Made by a program: the position numbers and the translations under genes. From positions 12,954,960 through 13,018,959 of the forward strand of contig CAKAKS010000062.1 of the NCBI GenBank assembly GCA_916700875.1: DNA of 64,000 nt. The letters are read 5' to 3'. Below are positions 59,296 to 64,000 of this stretch, in pieces. The DNA comes from Sebastes aleutianus. Its lineage: Eukaryota; Chordata; Actinopteri; Perciformes; Sebastidae. Each line of letters starts with the position of its first letter. The stretch's first letter is position 1. The notes under the pieces were generated by a model. That model ran no database searches. It worked only from the letters and a program-made list of their open reading frames with translations, and was not told the DNA's origin.

Positions 59296-59861
59296 ATTTG
59301 ATGAACCAGTCCCAAAACTGTTGTGTTCTGTCTTTTTTTTCTTGCAGGACCTGGACAGTTTGAGCAGCTTGTGAAATCCCCACCCTTCCCTCCAGCTCTC
59401 TCCTGCTGTATAGCGTCGAACAGAGAAAGGGGGGGATGGGAGACGAGAGAGAGAGCGAGTGAGAGAGGAGAGAAGGTGGAGGGGAGTGAGGTGGCGTGGC
59501 CGTTTGCTCCCGTCTCGACCACGGGTATTCTTGGGTTGATAATACAGATGTCGATGTTATTGCTTGAGAATACGCGTAGCTGAGCGGAAGCCATCATCGC
59601 CGGCTACAAACGGATGTTAATGTACACGCCGTCCTCCAGACGCAGACTATGAAGAGCGTCCGTGGTGATCCTCTCCTAAAGTCCAGCTCGTGGTCCTGAG
59701 ACTGGCCCCCGTTCCTCCAACCAGCATCCTGTTGGCCTCTGCAGGAAGTAAGATCCTCCCAAGCGTGCATCACACACCTTTTTAGCCCTGATTGTTCATC
59801 CGCTTGACAGATGCCCTTATCAGAGTGCGTGGTGGAGAGGGGAATCCAATAAGTGCACACG

Positions 59862-59940
59862 GTGGATGGGTGGGGAGGTGGGGGGGTGTTGAGGGTTTGG
59901 TTGGGTGGAAGGGGGTTGGGGGGGTGGAGCAGGGCCCCCG
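59862..59940 (+). other. G-rich tract with quadruplex potential
   Basis: Runs of three to seven G separated by short spacers (GGATGGGTGGGGAGGTGGGG, GAAGGGGGTTGGGGGGGTGG) on the + strand. Well beyond the usual four-run quadruplex pattern. Confidence 0.75.
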
Positions 59941-60243
59941 ATGGCAGGAAGACACGACTCTGCACGACAGGACAGAAGGTCCAGCAGTGGCACTAGCTCC
60001 TGTGGCTCGCCGTGTGTATAAGGTCACAGTCAAAGAGCAAATCCAATATCCAGACAGGCTGGCGGGCAGACGGGCTTGCGAAGGCAGGTAGGGGCACGGG
60101 CGGGAACGCATTTAGAAAGTCAGAGATAAATCTCAGTCTACTCTCAGCTGTTCTCCAAGCTGCCTGGAGGAGGGGCGGGGGGGACAATGAGACACACTGG
60201 TAGCAGCAGACAAATATAATATGGGAGGAAAAGCTGTTCGGGT

Positions 60244-61880
60244 CCAGTGGTGGAAAGTAACGTTTCTGAGGTACATGTCATTTACGCGAGTATTTCAATT
60301 TTCTGCTACTTTATACGTCTAATCCACTACACTTCAAAGGTAATGTTCTTAACAACCGATATTACTCCGTACTCCGACAGTAAGGATGGTTGAAACCAAA
60401 CTTTTTTTGATTTGATGCAGTACTGACTTTTTGTTACAATTTTAACAATACCGTTACCAATACTGATCATTTCTGAAAAAAATGACCATTATTTTGAAAA
60501 ATCACAAAAAAGATCATTACACTCAAAAGGCGAATTACGACACAATACTCCACTACATTTATCAGACAGTAGGGATGGGCGATACCAAACTTTTTAAATT
60601 CAATATGATACTGATACTTTTTATTACAATTTTATCGATACCGATACTGATAATTTCTTAAATGGTTGTGTGATTTTTCAAAATAGTTATCCTTTTTAGA
60701 AAAAAAGATCATTATACTCAAAGGCAAATCACATGACACATTACTCTACTACTTTTATTTGACAGTAGGGATGGTCGATACCTACCTTATCTTTTTAGAT
60801 TTGACATGGTTACTGATTGTACAATTTTTACAATAGCAATTCGATATTGTACTTTTTGTACAATTTTAACAACACTGATACTGATAATTTCTTAAACGGG
60901 TATTACATTTTTCAAAATAATGGTAATTAAAAAAGAAAAAAAAAAAGATAATTACACTGAAACGCAAATCAAATGACACATTACTCCACTACAGTTATCT
61001 GACCGTAGGGATGGACGATACCAAATTTTTAAAATTCGATACGGTACATACTTATTGGTTACATTTTTTATAATACCAATACCAATACTGATCATTTCCT
61101 AAATTAGATTTTTCAAAGTAATGGTCTTTTTTTACAAAAAAAAAGATCATTACACAAATCACATGACACATACTGGCCATTAAAACATATTTAATACAGA
61201 AGCAAATATGAGTGCATTAAATAAAAATGTTTTGTGCCATTAAGTGTAAAAATAATAGTCCAGTATTTTACAGAAATACTATGATTAAATAATAAGCCTC
61301 CTTATAACTCTCAGGGTGTGTTGTTTTTAAATGTTTGAAGAGGTTATTCGTGTTGCTGTGTGTGGCGCTTTATTGTCACAAATGGTGCATCTTGCTGTAT
61401 TTTTATCTACAGGTGACAAGTAGCACCACACCATGCTACGTTTCCCTTCTGCAGTTCTCTCACATGTTTGATGTGGAGGTGTGCGACTGTGCGCTGCTGT
61501 GCGCTTGGTTCTGATGTCACATTGGTTTCCACAGTCATGTGACACGGGCCAACTAAATATGTCAGGGCTGTTGTGGCACAAACATTATACAAAAGTAGTG
61601 AAAATGTTTGGAAGAGATGCAGCCGCCCACATTTGTATTTACATAATTCTATTATTAGTGGGGTTTTTTTAAGGAATCGATACCAAATGAGTAACTTGTG
61701 AGTATCAAAGTATCTGCCCGTCCTTATCTGACCGCTATACTTACTTTGCAGATTCAGATTTTTCAGCTTTTAAAACATGATGCGTTGCTCGATGCAAAAC
61801 ATATCCTCCTTATCAAGTCTTTTTAGTCTGTGAGTGAGTCCTTAAAGTGGCTATGAATGAATATTTGTATAATAACAATG
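60244..61880. mobile_element. Host repeat split by a TIR element (nested insertion)
   Basis: The left part (60244-60380: GTGGTGGAAAGTAACG, ATTTCAATTTTCTGCTAC, TCCACTACAC) and right part (from 61735: CTATACTTACTTTGCAG, ATTCAGATTTTTCAGC) read as one dispersed repeat interrupted by 60381-61726. Confidence 0.7.
60381..61726. mobile_element. TIR element with four tandem left-end units
   Basis: Units start at 60381, 60570, 60766 and 61006 (T(A/A)(A/G)GGATGG...GATACC; spacings 189, 196 and 240). The complement of the right end (TAAGGACGGGCAGATAC) pairs with the left end. Octamers TCCGACAG and TCTGACCG flank the whole at 6 of 8. Each unit carries a piece of host repeat (TCCACTAC...CTGAC) before the next start. 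It does not code. Confidence 0.8.
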
Positions 61881-62352
61881 TATCAAATGATGATGTGAAA
61901 ACAATGTGACAATATGAAACGTGTTACCTACAGAGATTTATCACCAGCTTCCCTCAGCTTTCCAGAGCGCTATAGTGAGTTCCAGCTCATTGTTTAGCTG
62001 GCCAGCCCACAACTTAACTGTACAGATTTTTTCATTATTTTTAAAAAATACGTTTTTAGGACTCAATTATAGAAATCAATTAAACAATATGTTTATTGAT
62101 TTATCTTTTTTTTTAAACAAGAAATGTACAAGAAATGGTATTACATTAAAAAACTACAGCAACAAAAGACAAACAACATAAAAAAAGAAAAGAAAAAGGA
62201 GTTAACAGCATAAAACAAACAAAATTACATTTTACACTGGTCTGATTCAATAGGATAAAACATATTTGGGACATATTTAAGATGAAACACAGAGCCACAA
62301 GCCAATCGGATATCTCGCGCCACCACCCTCGATGCATACAGAGCACAGTAAA
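61881..62352. other. AT-rich spacer
   Basis: A/T runs and A-rich sequence at 62080-62200; probably the non-coding tail of the L1-type remnant (minus strand) at 62353-62532. No gene recognised. Confidence 0.4.
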
Positions 62353-62532
62353 TTACCCAGAGTTCCCCTCATTAGCCAGTTTTTCACCCACATTACTTTG
62401 CTCAACAAAATCCAAAAATGGCCCCCAAACTTTTTCGAAAGTGTCTTGTTCACCGTTAACCATATATGTTATCTTTTCCATTGTAAGGCAATAAGACATT
62501 TCTTTAAGCTGTTGCTCAATACTACTGTAGGC
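62353..62532 (-). mobile_element. L1-type retrotransposon ORF2 C-terminal remnant
   Basis: The minus frame encodes 59 residues ending at TAA (complement at 62353-62355), including ...KEMSYCLTMEKITYMVNG and DTFEKVWGPFLDFVEQ. The EK(L/I)TY...F(E)K.W.PF pattern is typical of fish L1 ORF2 ends. The frame is closed upstream by TAG (62533-62535), so it is broken. Family call is from memory. Confidence 0.5.
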
Positions 62533-62698
62533 CTATTCATGCTTTTCCAGAAATGTCTTTATTAGATTGACAGTTTCTGCAAATATACTGCCCAACAGTT
62601 TATAGCTCCACCTCGACCAGCTACAATAATATATTCTACTTACACATTGATGTATCAGTATTAATGAACGCATAATATAATATAATATACAATACTAT

Positions 62699-63341
62699 TT
62701 AAAGTGGCAGTAAGCAGTATATTTTTGGCATCATTGGGCAAAAATTCCATAATAAGCATATTGTAATTCAAGTGTTCTGAGAGATAACTAGACTTCTGCA
62801 CCTCCTCATGGCTCTGTTTTCAGGCTTTAAAAAATCTAGCCCATGACGGGAGACTTTGACCAATCACAGGTCATTTTATTGAGAGAGCGTTTCTATTGGC
62901 TGTGCTCCGGTCATGTGACCAGAATTTGGCGTTCCTTCAACAGATTTTACAATGGCGGCCACGTCACAAACTTTCTCATTTGACAGCTAAACATTACACT
63001 ACAAGATGATTCTGAAAACATTTGAGACGAGAAATAGGCATTAACGTAACATAATATTGATTCATATTTGATCAGCGCTGCCTAATTTAACTGTTTGGTT
63101 GGAGTTCGCGAGTGATTGACAGCCAGCTCTCATAGACAGCAGACCTCAGATCAGCTCTTACTGCTTGTTTTCCTCCAGTCTGTGAAATCTTGCAGATGCC
63201 GTTAGGAGCACCGGAAGACACAGAGGCACATGATTTTTTTCAGATTACCTGTTTCATACTACTGTCATGATATAGCGACCGTTTTATAAAAATTACTTTT
63301 TTGAATCATATTTGCTCCAATCTCGCCTACTTCAGCTTTAA
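62699..63341 (-). mobile_element. 643-bp TIR element bounded by TTAA
   Basis: TTAA at 62699-62702 and 63338-63341. The left AGTGGCAGTAAGCAG and right CGCCTACTTCAGCT are inverted but diverged. Inside are CATTGGGCAAAAATTCCATAA (as at 4388) and TTGATCAGCGCTGCC plus ATGATATAGCGACCG (as at 17365, partly inverted). Confidence 0.75.
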
Positions 63342-63385
63342 GTTGTTGTTTTTTTCAATGCAGGACTTTTACTTACTTTTACTAC

Positions 63386-63803
63386 CTTTACAGACATGCC
63401 CACTTTATGATAAGCACATGCAGTTTGGGACAAGTCATAGTCAAGTCAGCACACTGACACAATGACAGCTGTTGTTGCTTGTTGGGCTGCAGTTTGTCAT
63501 GTTATGATTTGAGCATATTTGTTATGCTAAATGCAGTACCTGTGAGGGTTTCTGGACAATATTTGTCATTGTTTTGTGTTGTTAATTGATTTCCAGTAAT
63601 AAATATATACATACATTTGCATAAAGCAGCATATTTGCCCACTCTCATGTTGATAAGAGTATTAAATACTTGACAGAACTCCCTTTAAGGTACAATTTGA
63701 AAAGATAAAAAAATGTGTGATAAATTTGCAATTAATCACGATTAACTATGGACAATCATGCGATTAATCGGGATTACAAATTTTAATTGATTGACAGCCC
63801 TGA
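63386..63803 (-). mobile_element. TIR element of the AGGGCTGTCAA family, copy 5 (truncated)
   Basis: Starts inside the family at CCTTTACAGACATGCCC and ends ATTGATTGACAGCCCTG. The half beyond the CAGACATGCCC block is missing. Next to it, 63810-63880 resembles the GAAAGTACTTTTACTTAAG-type repeat in inverse orientation. Confidence 0.8.
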
Positions 63804-64000
63804 TTTTTACACTGTGGTATCGCTACTTTTACTAAAGGAAAGGATCTGATAATGTCTTTCACCACCGTCTGGACCAAATCACCACTCAAGTCGTTGTTTT
63901 AAGAGCAGAAACATTGGTTAAGTACTCTAATAAAAACACTGTTCCCTTGATGATATTTGCTATTTTTGTGATTTCCTCGCCCCGTCTCTGCTACCCTGCG

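Noticed and set aside
59323..59583. Frame after a strong-looking acceptor (CTTGCAG at 59341-59347)
   Set aside because: In the phase set by the candidate exon at 54331-54389 it hits a stop after five codons. The open phase has low-complexity RERGG/SERGE sequence without a known domain.

Overview
The window is vertebrate nuclear DNA, most likely from a ray-finned (teleost) fish. It has GT-AG introns, long (CA)n, (GT)n and (TATC)n microsatellites, many small terminal-inverted-repeat elements of kinds common in fish genomes, and two non-LTR retrotransposon remnants. The species cannot be named from the sequence.

One protein-coding gene can be built with confidence: a phospholipid-phosphatase-related membrane protein on the + strand, best matched to PLPPR2. 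Its first coding exon lies upstream of the window. Six coding exons are present: 38-226, 23908-24028, 24575-24825, 25799-25975, 27381-27524 and 28467-28502. They join in frame into 305 residues with six membrane segments and end in a family-type C-terminus (FTEIT-stop). The lipid-phosphatase signature residues are replaced, as is usual for this family, so the protein is expected to be a neuronal membrane organiser and not an enzyme. The 3' UTR starts at 28503, with candidate poly(A) signals at 29484, 30329 and 32762.

The first intron (227-23907) is 23.7 kb and is largely a graveyard of short transposons: a 47-bp-arm foldback, several AT-rich TIR elements, an 87-bp element with a perfect 8-bp target duplication nested in a larger element, a 451-bp hAT-like element with a near-perfect 8-bp duplication, and a reverse transcriptase remnant.

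From 30.7 to 38 kb the DNA is mostly repeats and spacer, including an inverted pair of about 600-bp elements. From about 39 to 59 kb several long repeat-poor stretches alternate with simple repeats and a few elements (a 27-bp minisatellite at 44.9-45.5 kb, a long-TIR element at 51 kb, a composite repeat at 52.8-53.7 kb). These stretches look like candidate conserved noncoding DNA. A possible small exon at 54331-54389 carries a well-placed ATG followed by a donor site and may be the start of a downstream gene. From 60 to 64 kb the window is again repeats: an element that inserted into another repeat and then multiplied its left end in tandem, an L1-type remnant, and two more TIR elements.

I found no rRNA, tRNA or CRISPR, and no clear new gene system. 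The most informative unusual features are the repeat structures: TTAA-bounded families, nested insertions, tandem amplification, and repeat pairs that flank gene exons.
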